Source: Selenomonadaceae bacterium
Lineage (GTDB): Bacteria; Bacillota; Negativicutes; Selenomonadales; Selenomonadaceae
Assembly (NCBI GenBank): GCA_017453765.1
Contig: JAFTEG010000168.1
Location: forward strand, 1 to 20,596
Length of the DNA stretch: 20,596 nt
Reading direction: 5' to 3'
Shown: positions 14,488 through 20,596 of the stretch, in pieces
How the letters are laid out: the number at the start of each line of letters is the position of its first letter
Numbering within the stretch: position 1 is the stretch's first letter
The notes under the pieces: generated by a model
The model's database searches: none
Seen by the model: only the letters and a program-made list of their open reading frames with translations
What the model was told of the DNA's origin: nothing
Program-made: the position numbers and the translations under genes

Positions 14488-15873
14488 TCAAATTTTTTCA
14501 GAAACTTCATACGCGCGGGCAATAATTCTTTCTGTGACTTTATCAATGCGATTGACGCGGTAGCCTTGAGAGACTAAAAATTCAGCGACGATATCTTTTT
14601 CCAATTTAATTTTGTCCTGCAGTACGGCGTGAGCTTGAAGGTCGAGGTAGTCTTTAAACTTCATAGACTTAGGGTAAATGGCACCGGCGCTTGCATTATT
14701 AAAATCGGAAGAGGCATAAACGTACTTTTGGCTGTACTTGCGCAAGAAACTTTCCAGCAAGAACAAATTCCAAGTGTAGCCGTCAACCGGCGGAAAACCG
14801 GTAAAACTTGTGACGGCGCGCAGAGGAATGATTTTGCCCTGCACAAAGGGCGTCAGTGCGGCGTCAATGCCGGCAACGTCGAAATGTATCAGCGCGTCTT
14901 TAACAAACAAGTTTTTATCGACGCGGCTCATCTGCTCGTAGGCAGAACGTAATGCGATAACGTAACCGGTAATATTTAATTTTTCAGAGTAAGCAAACAG
15001 CTCCGTGACGGTCATTTCTTGTTTCGGGCTGATAAAATCGCGCAGAAGAGCCATAGCGCCTTTGGCATTGGCATTAGCGTCACTTTTGGCGAAAAGTTTT
15101 TTGCGGCGCTTGGTAAAAAGTTTGTCGAAAAATTTGGCGTGAATGAAGTCGCGTAAAATATTTTCGTCAACTTCAGAATTAAGCGCAAAGTTTGAGTACA
15201 AGTCGTAGTCATCAATTTCGGCGTGACCTTTTTTCTTAATGCAGGCAGATATCTGATTAATTGCGGCGTTAATCTCGTCCGTGTCGAATTTAATTTTGGA
15301 AATGGGAATGAACTTGCCGTTAAGTGCAGGCAAATATTTTTTCGTGTCGGTGAGAATGGCAGAAATTTTTTCGGCGGGAACGTAGGACAAAGTTTTTTGC
15401 AAGTCATCAATCGACAGCGCGGAAGGCGCCTTCATAAAAATTTTGGCAATCTCGTAGTCAAGGCGCGTCATCAAACTCACGGCAAAAAATTCGTCAAAAT
15501 AAAAGTTACCGTCGCCAACCGTCTGCAGAAATTTTTTTAACACGTCGGGCGAAAAAATATTTAAGGCGGTGAAAAAATCTGCGTGCTTTTCGTAAACGGC
15601 GGCGTAATAGGCGATGGGAGTAGTCTCCAAAATTTTTTGCGCTAACGATTGAATTTTTTCAATGTCAGTTTCTGAAATGAAAAAAAACTTTCCGCCGTCC
15701 TCAACGCCTTTTTCTTGAATGACGTCAGAAATTAAATCGCGCACAATATTTTCGGCGCTGTTTTCTGCCGCGTAAATGCGAAAAATTTTGTTGATGTCGA
15801 TAAAGTCATTTCTTATGCCGTTGGGAAAATTGGCGGTTATAATTTCAATAATTTTTTGAGTGACGTTTTGCAT
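14488..15873 (-). CDS. Unrecognised first gene of the BREX-4 operon
   Basis: I do not recognise this 461-residue soluble protein. It has no signal, membrane segment, Walker motif, methyltransferase motif or nuclease signature that I can see. The N-terminus (about 1-75) looks like a winged-helix unit: three helices then the hairpin GVEDGGKFFFIS. Two later segments (about 175-245 and 280-340) are helical and Lys/Asp-rich, so tandem DNA-binding helical domains are possible. The C-terminal end is also helical (DKIKLEKDIVAEFLVSQGY). It has a strong ribosome site (AAGGAGGG, 5 nt from ATG 15873) and lies 36 nt upstream of brxP, in frame with it. Its position as leader gene implies an operon function such as DNA recognition, control of transcription, or a missing enzymatic partner. 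This is not a standard annotated type 4 component as far as I know. Confidence 0.8.
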   Translation of the reverse strand: MQNVTQKIIEIITANFPNGIRNDFIDINKIFRIYAAENSAENIVRDLISDVIQEKGVEDGGKFFFISETDIEKIQSLAQKILETTPIAYYAAVYEKHADFFTALNIFSPDVLKKFLQTVGDGNFYFDEFFAVSLMTRLDYEIAKIFMKAPSALSIDDLQKTLSYVPAEKISAILTDTKKYLPALNGKFIPISKIKFDTDEINAAINQISACIKKKGHAEIDDYDLYSNFALNSEVDENILRDFIHAKFFDKLFTKRRKKLFAKSDANANAKGAMALLRDFISPKQEMTVTELFAYSEKLNITGYVIALRSAYEQMSRVDKNLFVKDALIHFDVAGIDAALTPFVQGKIIPLRAVTSFTGFPPVDGYTWNLFLLESFLRKYSQKYVYASSDFNNASAGAIYPKSMKFKDYLDLQAHAVLQDKIKLEKDIVAEFLVSQGYRVNRIDKVTERIIARAYEVSEKI

Positions 15874-15911
15874 ATGTACCCTCCTTATCAGCGTGCAGGC
15901 AGTTTATAGAC

Positions 15912-15974
15912 TAAGCGGGTGTAGGTTTATAGACTAAGCGGTTTTAAATTTTAAATTTAAGCAGTTTTAAATTT
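15912..15974. repeat. 23-bp period repeat from MCP stop to BREX leader
   Basis: TAAGCGG begins at 15912 and 15935, and TAAGCAG at 15958, so three units have a 23-nt period. Units 2 and 3 share TAAGC.GTTTTAAATTT. The 17-mer GTTTATAGACTAAGCGG is exactly repeated at 15902-15918 and 15925-15941. Unit 3 contains the MCP stop codon (15959-15957). Confidence 0.8.
15926..15954 (-). promoter_or_regulatory. Candidate promoter of the BREX-4 operon
   Basis: On the minus strand TTAAAA (15954-15949) and TATAAA (15931-15926) are 17 nt apart and end about 53 nt before the first BREX start codon. Because of the 23-nt repeat another TATAAA occurs at 15908-15903. The -35 and -10 matches are only moderate, and read-through from the MCP gene is equally possible. 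Confidence 0.28.
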
Positions 15975-17519
15975 ACCGACGCTCTCTTTAAATGCATTGG
16001 AGTAATCGGAAAGCTCGGAACTTGCCGCCGCGCATTCTTCGGACACGGCGGAATTATCGGTGACGACGCCTAAAATTGTCTGTGACAGCGCGTCGACTTC
16101 ATTCATAATATTTTGTTGAGCCTTGCTCTGTTCGCTAAGCCGGTGAATGACTTTAGTGACTTCCTCAGTGTTTTCGGTGACGCCGGACAAAGAGTTGGAC
16201 GCCGTGTCGACAACTTCCATGCCGTGAGCAATTCCGGTCAACGCGTTGGTGATAAGTTGCTGAATATTTTGCGTTGATTCTGCGGACTGTTCGGCAAGTT
16301 TTCTGACTTCCTCCGCAACTACGGCAAAACCTCTGCCGGCTTCACCGGCTCGTGCGGCTTCGATTGATGCATTTAAACTTAAAAGCGCGGTTTGCCCGGT
16401 TATCTCGTCCAACGCGCCGAGTATGGATTTAATTTCTTCCGACGCCCTGCTAATCTCATTCATGGCGTCAACAACTTTATCCATTTGCACGCGACTGAGT
16501 TCAATGCTTTTCGTGGTATCGGCGCCGCGTTTCAATGCGTCTTGCACGAAGGTTTCAACTTTTGCATTTTGCTCCATAGTTTCTTGAATTTTGGCTTGCA
16601 GTTGTTGAATACTTTCAGTTTGACTTACGGCGCCGTCCGCCAAACTGTGAGACACTTGCGACACTTCTCCGGCGCTTACCGCAACTTGTTCGGCAATTTC
16701 ACTCATTGAATGCATTTCGTTACAAAGGGATTCGCGTATGTGTTCAATGTTACTTTGAATGGGCGCGTAATCGCCAATGTACTTCATATCGGTAGCCGTC
16801 ACCAACTCGCCCGCCGCCATAGTGCGAAGATTTTTTTCAATGTCCTGCACGTAGCTTGAAAGTCCTTCACGCATTTTATTAAGCAGGTCATAAAGCTTAC
16901 CAATTTCGTCAGTGCGGTTATAAAGTAACTTTTGATTTAAATTGCCCTGCGCCAATTTGTTTATACTGCCTTCAAGCATGGCAATGGGTTCAACTACTCT
17001 TTCTTGGAAAGTCGCGTAGACTTTTTTCAAAAATAATCCTACCGCCACTGCAAAACCGATTAGCAAAATGTACAAGACGCCGGTCATAATGTTTACCATA
17101 CTCTGTGCCGCGTCTACCATTGAGTTGGTAAGTCCGAAATAGGTTTCGCTGACTTCCAAAAGTTTCGCGGGATCATTGGTAGATTTGAAATCTGAAATTG
17201 CCGTTTTAACTTCCGCATTCCAGTAAGATTCGACTTTATCGCGCTCGGAAGAAAAACTGCCGAGTAAAATCGCGCCGTCCAATTTTTTAAGCAAGCCTTC
17301 AACTTTTTCAGTAGCTTGAGCAGAGTCCGCACCGGCAAGCACCTGCTTAACTACACGTTGACTGCCGCCGCGTACAATGCCGGCTTCATTTACTACCGCC
17401 GTGTAACTTGAAAAAAGATACATGCTGACAAGCATCACCGTTACCATTACGGCAACCAATTTAAAAACCTTCGACAAAAGCCCTTTTATCAAAAAGGCAA
17501 TGGTACTCTGCTCATTCAT
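15957..17519 (-). CDS. Methyl-accepting chemotaxis protein
   Basis: This 520-residue chemoreceptor senses an extracytoplasmic signal and controls CheA. The order is: a short cytosolic start, TM1 (about 20-40), an outer sensory region (about 41-145), TM2 (about 146-166), a HAMP domain (about 167-220), and a cytoplasmic signalling hairpin with its conserved tip around residues 376-410 ([19 protein letters not shown], then [15 protein letters not shown]). The outer region begins [16 protein letters not shown], reminiscent of the PilJ-type sensor helix; the ligand is unknown. The longer frame opens at GTG 17534, but ATG 17519 is chosen because GGAGGGG lies about 6 nt upstream of it. It faces the promoter at 17558-17586. 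No relation to the BREX operon is evident; its stop is within the 23-bp repeat that precedes it. Confidence 0.93.
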   Translation of the reverse strand: MNEQSTIAFLIKGLLSKVFKLVAVMVTVMLVSMYLFSSYTAVVNEAGIVRGGSQRVVKQVLAGADSAQATEKVEGLLKKLDGAILLGSFSSERDKVESYWNAEVKTAISDFKSTNDPAKLLEVSETYFGLTNSMVDAAQSMVNIMTGVLYILLIGFAVAVGLFLKKVYATFQERVVEPIAMLEGSINKLAQGNLNQKLLYNRTDEIGKLYDLLNKMREGLSSYVQDIEKNLRTMAAGELVTATDMKYIGDYAPIQSNIEHIRESLCNEMHSMSEIAEQVAVSAGEVSQVSHSLADGAVSQTESIQQLQAKIQETMEQNAKVETFVQDALKRGADTTKSIELSRVQMDKVVDAMNEISRASEEIKSILGALDEITGQTALLSLNASIEAARAGEAGRGFAVVAEEVRKLAEQSAESTQNIQQLITNALTGIAHGMEVVDTASNSLSGVTENTEEVTKVIHRLSEQSKAQQNIMNEVDALSQTILGVVTDNSAVSEECAAASSELSDYSNAFKESVGKFKTA

Positions 17520-17538
17520 TGATAGCCCCTCCACAAAA

Positions 17539-17560
17539 AATTTATTTTCTGAAATAAATT
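17539..17560. repeat. 9-bp inverted repeat in the MCP leader
   Basis: AATTTATTT (17539-17547) and AAATAAATT (17552-17560) are perfect inverted arms with a 4-nt loop. The repeat overlaps the -10 box (17558-17563) and the untranslated leader of the MCP gene. It could be an operator or a weak leader hairpin, but AT-rich palindromes arise easily. Confidence 0.4.
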
Positions 17561-17586
17561 ATATTACTTCGTCTGAAATATTCCAA
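17558..17586 (-). promoter_or_regulatory. Sigma-70 promoter of the MCP gene
   Basis: On the minus strand TTGGAA (17586-17581), a spacer of exactly 17 nt, and a perfect TATAAT (17563-17558). The predicted start is near 17551, giving a leader of about 32 nt to the ATG at 17519. Confidence 0.6.
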
Positions 17587-17597
17587 TGAAAAATCTT

Positions 17598-17619
17598 GCG
17601 CCGGACAAATAATCGGCGC
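17598..17619. repeat. GC-rich inverted repeat between divergent promoters
   Basis: GCGCCG (17598-17603) and CGGCGC (17614-17619) form a 6-bp stem with a 10-nt AT-rich loop, in an otherwise AT-rich gap. It lies upstream of both promoters and resembles a binding site for a dimeric regulator. No T tract follows closely enough for a convincing terminator. Confidence 0.35.
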
Positions 17620-17663
17620 CTTCTAAAAAAAAATTTTTTATGTAGTATTGGGTAATAGGAATA

Positions 17664-17672
17664 TGCTATAAT
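17664..17672 (+). promoter_or_regulatory. Extended -10 promoter of the DctP-like gene
   Basis: TGCTATAAT is a perfect TGnTATAAT extended -10 box. There is no good -35, which such promoters can lack. Transcription would begin near 17679, about 80 nt before the ATG at 17761. Confidence 0.45.
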
Positions 17673-17760
17673 CACAAAAAACTTGGAAATCATAAAATGT
17701 TATCCTTAGGGTGAATTTTTTTTGACTCTCGATAAAAATAAAGTGTAGGAGAATTTCGGG

Positions 17761-18807
17761 ATGCGATTGTATTTAGCGTCAATATGTTTTTTGTTGACGG
17801 CAATAATTTTTTTCAGCGGTTGCGGTGAACAGCATGAAGAGGCTGAGAAAAGTTCAAGCGACTATCAGAAAGTTAGATTGGTGATGACTGCCAACGGTAC
17901 GGATGAGGGAATTGAAACATTGACGGCAAGACGCTTTGTAAAGTCGGTTGAGCAAGAGTCAGGCGGCAATGTTCACATAGAATTTTATCCAAACGACGAA
18001 ATGACGGGCGGTAACACAAATGAGGCAGTGCGCTCCCTTACCGAAGGCTCGGTAGATATCGGCGCTTATGTGTCAGGTACAATGTCAATGTTGGATCCGC
18101 GCTTGGAAGTGGCGACAATTCCTTGGACATTTTCCGATTATCAAGAAGTGCGAAAAATTATTGACACTACCGGCGGCGAATATTATTCAAAGGTTTTGGA
18201 TGAATACGGCTTGATATATTTAGGCTCGACGCATAACGCAATGCGCCAACTTACAAGCAACAGAAATCCCGTAAGAAAGCCGGAAGATATTAAAGGTATG
18301 CGAATACGTGTATTAGGCGGTGAAGTTTACCGACTATTTTTTTCTGCATTAGGCGCGGAACCGGTGCCGCTTGGTTGGAGCGAACTCAATGTTGCCATTA
18401 GGCAGGACTACATAGACGGTCAAGAGAACGGCTTTTTTCTTATGCAGTCGGGACATTTGGACAAAGTGCAAAAGTATATGACGGTTTGGAATTACTTGTA
18501 TGAAAATTATTTGTTTGTAGTTAATCGCAAAACTTTTGAGGCATTGGAACCTAAAACGCAAGCACTACTGCGCGACAAGATGAAAGAGGCTTGTGAGTGG
18601 AGCAGGGATTATTTGGAGACGGAAGAAAAGAAAATTCGCGTTCAATTTGCAGAGGACGGTTTGGAGATTATCGATTTGACACCGGAGGAATTGAAAGCTT
18701 TTCAAGATAAAGTTAAATCCCTGCGCGAAGAGTTGAAAGAAAAGTACGGCGAAGAGGCTTGTAAAGCATTTAAAATAGATATGGATAAGGAGGTTGAAGG
18801 CACGTGA
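17761..18807 (+). CDS. DctP-like TRAP-type solute-binding lipoprotein
   Basis: The 348-residue protein has a signal peptide with a lipobox (FFSGC, Cys21), so it should be lipid-anchored outside the membrane. Its mature part matches the TRAP transporter DctP fold: an early VRLVMTANGTDEG strand, FVKSVEQESGGNVHIEFYPN, MRQLTSNRNPVRKPEDIKGMRIRV, and GAEPVPLGWSELNVAIRQDYIDGQENG, where DctP proteins place ligand-contacting residues. The ligand is probably a small organic acid, but that is family knowledge only. The ATG at 17761 has AGGAG 9 nt upstream. No DctQ/DctM permease genes follow; instead a Cache-type sensor overlaps it by 4 nt (GTGA at 18804-18807). A sensory role, presenting ligand to the sensor, is therefore more likely than transport. 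Confidence 0.9.
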   Translation: MRLYLASICFLLTAIIFFSGCGEQHEEAEKSSSDYQKVRLVMTANGTDEGIETLTARRFVKSVEQESGGNVHIEFYPNDEMTGGNTNEAVRSLTEGSVDIGAYVSGTMSMLDPRLEVATIPWTFSDYQEVRKIIDTTGGEYYSKVLDEYGLIYLGSTHNAMRQLTSNRNPVRKPEDIKGMRIRVLGGEVYRLFFSALGAEPVPLGWSELNVAIRQDYIDGQENGFFLMQSGHLDKVQKYMTVWNYLYENYLFVVNRKTFEALEPKTQALLRDKMKEACEWSRDYLETEEKKIRVQFAEDGLEIIDLTPEELKAFQDKVKSLREELKEKYGEEACKAFKIDMDKEVEGT

Positions 18808-20596
18808 GCGGAAAAATTTTCAGTTTTTGCCTATCCGCTTTTTTGTATTGGTTTATAGCGTCATTCGTCGGTAAGGTGCTGGCAATACCGGATCAAGTTA
18901 TAAGTTTCGCCGCATTTGTACCGCCGGTGCTGGGATTAATGTATGGTCTTCCTGCGGCAATCGGCGTATATGTCGGCGCGCTTTTAACTTTACCGGAGCT
19001 TAACGCCTTTCGTGCGGCGGAACATGCACCAATAGATTATGCCTTCTACCTTGTAAAAAATCTATGGGTATTTTTGGCAGGATTCTTGCCGTTCACCATT
19101 TGGCATAAATTTTTTGTGTCGTCAGAAGAGCCGCCCTTCGCACTTCAAGTAAATATGCTGTGGAAGTTTTTGGCTGTACTTTTCATAACATTTTGCGTGA
19201 CTACGGCATTTCGCGCCTTGACGGTGACGGCGGCAGAATTGGACGCAGTTAAAGTTTTGATAACGCCGGGCGAAACGGAATTTATTACGGCGTACGTTTT
19301 CGCCTGCTTTGTAAATGATTTTTTCATTGCCGTATTTTTTGACTTGGCATGGTTTTTCTTCCTTGTAAGCAGAGACTACAATTTTTATAAGCCTGCAAAA
19401 AGTTCAATTCAAGACGAGGCGGACGATGTTTCGGTAAGCGAACAACACCGCGCGTGGGTAATAGCGACGGGATTCTACCTGCTTTTTCCCGTAGCACTTT
19501 TTTACATTGAAAAATATCAAATCTACGGCATGGATCACCTTGAAACGTGGGTGAAATTTTTTGCGGAATGTTTAACCGTCGTCGACCTCTACCTTATACT
19601 AATGCTTTACCTGCTTTTATGTTATCGCCGCTCCATAATGTTGGAAGTCGTCTTTTTGGTATCGCAGACAGTTTTTTTTACGTCTACGGTACTTGGTTGG
19701 GGCAGTTCGGTTGCAATAGGAAATTTGGTATATGAGCATACAAATGAATCACTTCGCGCAATGAGTGTTATCTGTCGCGAAAGATTGTACCGAACATTTT
19801 TTTCAATACGGCAAGGCGTAAACGGCATGAAATTGCAGGCGGTTGACGCGATTGAAAGTTATGACAGACTTGCCAACGATCGTGCATACCGTGAAGATTA
19901 TCTAGCACGTATGAAACACCAGCTGAGCTTTATTGCATTCGGCATTGACGGCAGTATTTCGTACTACCTTCGCATAAAGCCGGAAATTGCCGGTACTAAA
20001 GGCGGCTTTTCAATGCAACGCGAAGAGGCTCGCTGGGAAGGTGCGCTTTCACCGTTTTTGGAGCGTGAACCCATTGACCTTGCGCCGTACGATCCCAATG
20101 ACGCGCAAAAAGTCGGCTGGTACTACCTTCCGATGAAAAGTCACAGTGCAACGTGGATTGAACCTTATGTTGACGTTGTAACTCATTTTTACGTAATTTC
20201 CTACGTGGCGCCGATGTATAAAGACGGCGAATTTGTCGGCGTTATCGGTATGGACATTGATTTCAACTTTATAATTCAGGAACTGCGTCGAATGTCCATT
20301 TATGACTACGGCTACGTTTACATTATGGACAGAAACAACACCGTGCTTTATCACCGCTACCAGCCGCAGGGCGCGCAGTTTAAACCCAATCCCGATTTTC
20401 AAGAAATTGAAGTTTATTTGATGAACGGCATGTGGCTCGGTATTGCGACGCCTTTAACTAAAGTTTATGAAGATCGTAATAGTATTTTGCGACACTTAAT
20501 CGCGGCTATAATCGTCGTGGCAATGGTTATTTCCGTAGTCAGCATTGCGCTTGCGTCGAAGGCTATTAAACCTTTAGCCGGTATGACTGAAGCGGC
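18804..20596 (+). CDS. Multi-pass membrane sensor with Cache domain, partial (right edge)
   Basis: An open frame of about 597 codons runs from GTG 18804 to the window edge with no stop. AAGGAGG lies 10 nt upstream, inside the dctP-like gene. The first ~190 residues have several hydrophobic helices, including PPVLGLMYGLPAAIGVYVGA, like an ECF- or MASE-type integral sensor. Further helices lie at about 217-235, 255-272 and 280-305. Residues about 310-560 form an extracytoplasmic domain with VGWYYLPMKSHSATWIEPYV and FVGVIGMDIDFNFI, diagnostic of a double Cache fold. A last membrane helix (about 562-583) leads into AIKPLAGMTEA, the start of a HAMP domain. The output domain (GGDEF, histidine kinase or MCP) is beyond the window. 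It probably reads the state of the overlapping binding lipoprotein. Confidence 0.85.
   Translation, partial: MSGKIFSFCLSAFLYWFIASFVGKVLAIPDQVISFAAFVPPVLGLMYGLPAAIGVYVGALLTLPELNAFRAAEHAPIDYAFYLVKNLWVFLAGFLPFTIWHKFFVSSEEPPFALQVNMLWKFLAVLFITFCVTTAFRALTVTAAELDAVKVLITPGETEFITAYVFACFVNDFFIAVFFDLAWFFFLVSRDYNFYKPAKSSIQDEADDVSVSEQHRAWVIATGFYLLFPVALFYIEKYQIYGMDHLETWVKFFAECLTVVDLYLILMLYLLLCYRRSIMLEVVFLVSQTVFFTSTVLGWGSSVAIGNLVYEHTNESLRAMSVICRERLYRTFFSIRQGVNGMKLQAVDAIESYDRLANDRAYREDYLARMKHQLSFIAFGIDGSISYYLRIKPEIAGTKGGFSMQREEARWEGALSPFLEREPIDLAPYDPNDAQKVGWYYLPMKSHSATWIEPYVDVVTHFYVISYVAPMYKDGEFVGVIGMDIDFNFIIQELRRMSIYDYGYVYIMDRNNTVLYHRYQPQGAQFKPNPDFQEIEVYLMNGMWLGIATPLTKVYEDRNSILRHLIAAIIVVAMVISVVSIALASKAIKPLAGMTEA

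Noticed and set aside
15012..15410. Alternative 132-codon frame inside the leader gene
   Set aside because: It overlaps the 461-codon gene in another frame, has no ribosome site, and its composition (very rich in Thr, Pro, Lys) looks like a shadow.
17520..17534. GTG at 17534 as the MCP start
   Set aside because: It lies upstream of and overlaps the GGAGGGG site that serves ATG 17519.
17623..17641. A-run/T-run palindrome as a terminator
   Set aside because: It is low-complexity A/T sequence without a GC stem; more likely an UP-element-like tract between promoters.
20049..20402. Minus-strand 117-codon frame
   Set aside because: It is antisense to the Cache domain of the sensor, whose frame is continuous from 18804 and has recognisable motifs.

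Overview
The window reads as a chromosomal or accessory stretch of a moderately AT-rich, anaerobic, motile, Gram-positive-lineage bacterium. A Negativicutes/Selenomonadales- or Clostridia-like host is my guess. It rests on a lipoprotein TRAP-type binding protein, a large Cache sensor and an MCP, a Nif11-type RiPP with a radical SAM enzyme, and frequent GTG/TTG starts behind strong GGAGG-type ribosome sites. I cannot fix the genus from sequence alone. Every gene from 17519 down to 80 is on the minus strand. From 17761 to the right edge everything is on the plus strand. The divergence point is the 241-bp gap at 17520-17760, which holds promoters in both directions.

Layout by increasing coordinate. 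80-1792: a two-gene RiPP cassette (Nif11-like precursor, then a SPASM radical SAM maturase), with a plausible promoter upstream and a hairpin terminator downstream at 1-22. 1897-2907: a membrane-anchored protein of unknown function. 2984-4387: a cysteine desulfurase preceded by a small zinc-ribbon protein. 4486-15873: a phage-defence operon matching BREX type 4, transcribed in the order unknown 461-aa protein, brxP (PP-loop/PAPS-reductase-like protein with ferredoxin clusters), brxC (giant P-loop ATPase, frameshifted here), pglZ (phosphatase-fold protein), brxL (AAA+ ATPase without a Lon-length C-terminus). No PglX-type methyltransferase is present, which is the hallmark of type 4. 15957-17519: a methyl-accepting chemotaxis protein. 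17761-20596: a DctP-like lipoprotein binding protein overlapping by 4 nt a large membrane Cache sensor that runs off the window; no TRAP permease lies between them.

How the genes may work together. The BREX-4 proteins probably mark or discriminate DNA using sulfur chemistry, as DndC does, because BrxP carries an SGGKDS PP-loop and Fe-S cysteines. The desulfurase downstream could supply the sulfur, but that link is inference. The most notable observations are these: an unrecognised first gene of the BREX operon; a one-base reading-frame break in brxC that separates Walker A from Walker B; the RiPP core with an aromatic-X-Asn (WRN) motif and a single Cys; and a recurring pattern of short tandem duplications at gene junctions, including a 23-bp repeat that runs from the MCP stop codon into the BREX leader region. 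No tRNA, rRNA, CRISPR array or insertion sequence was seen.
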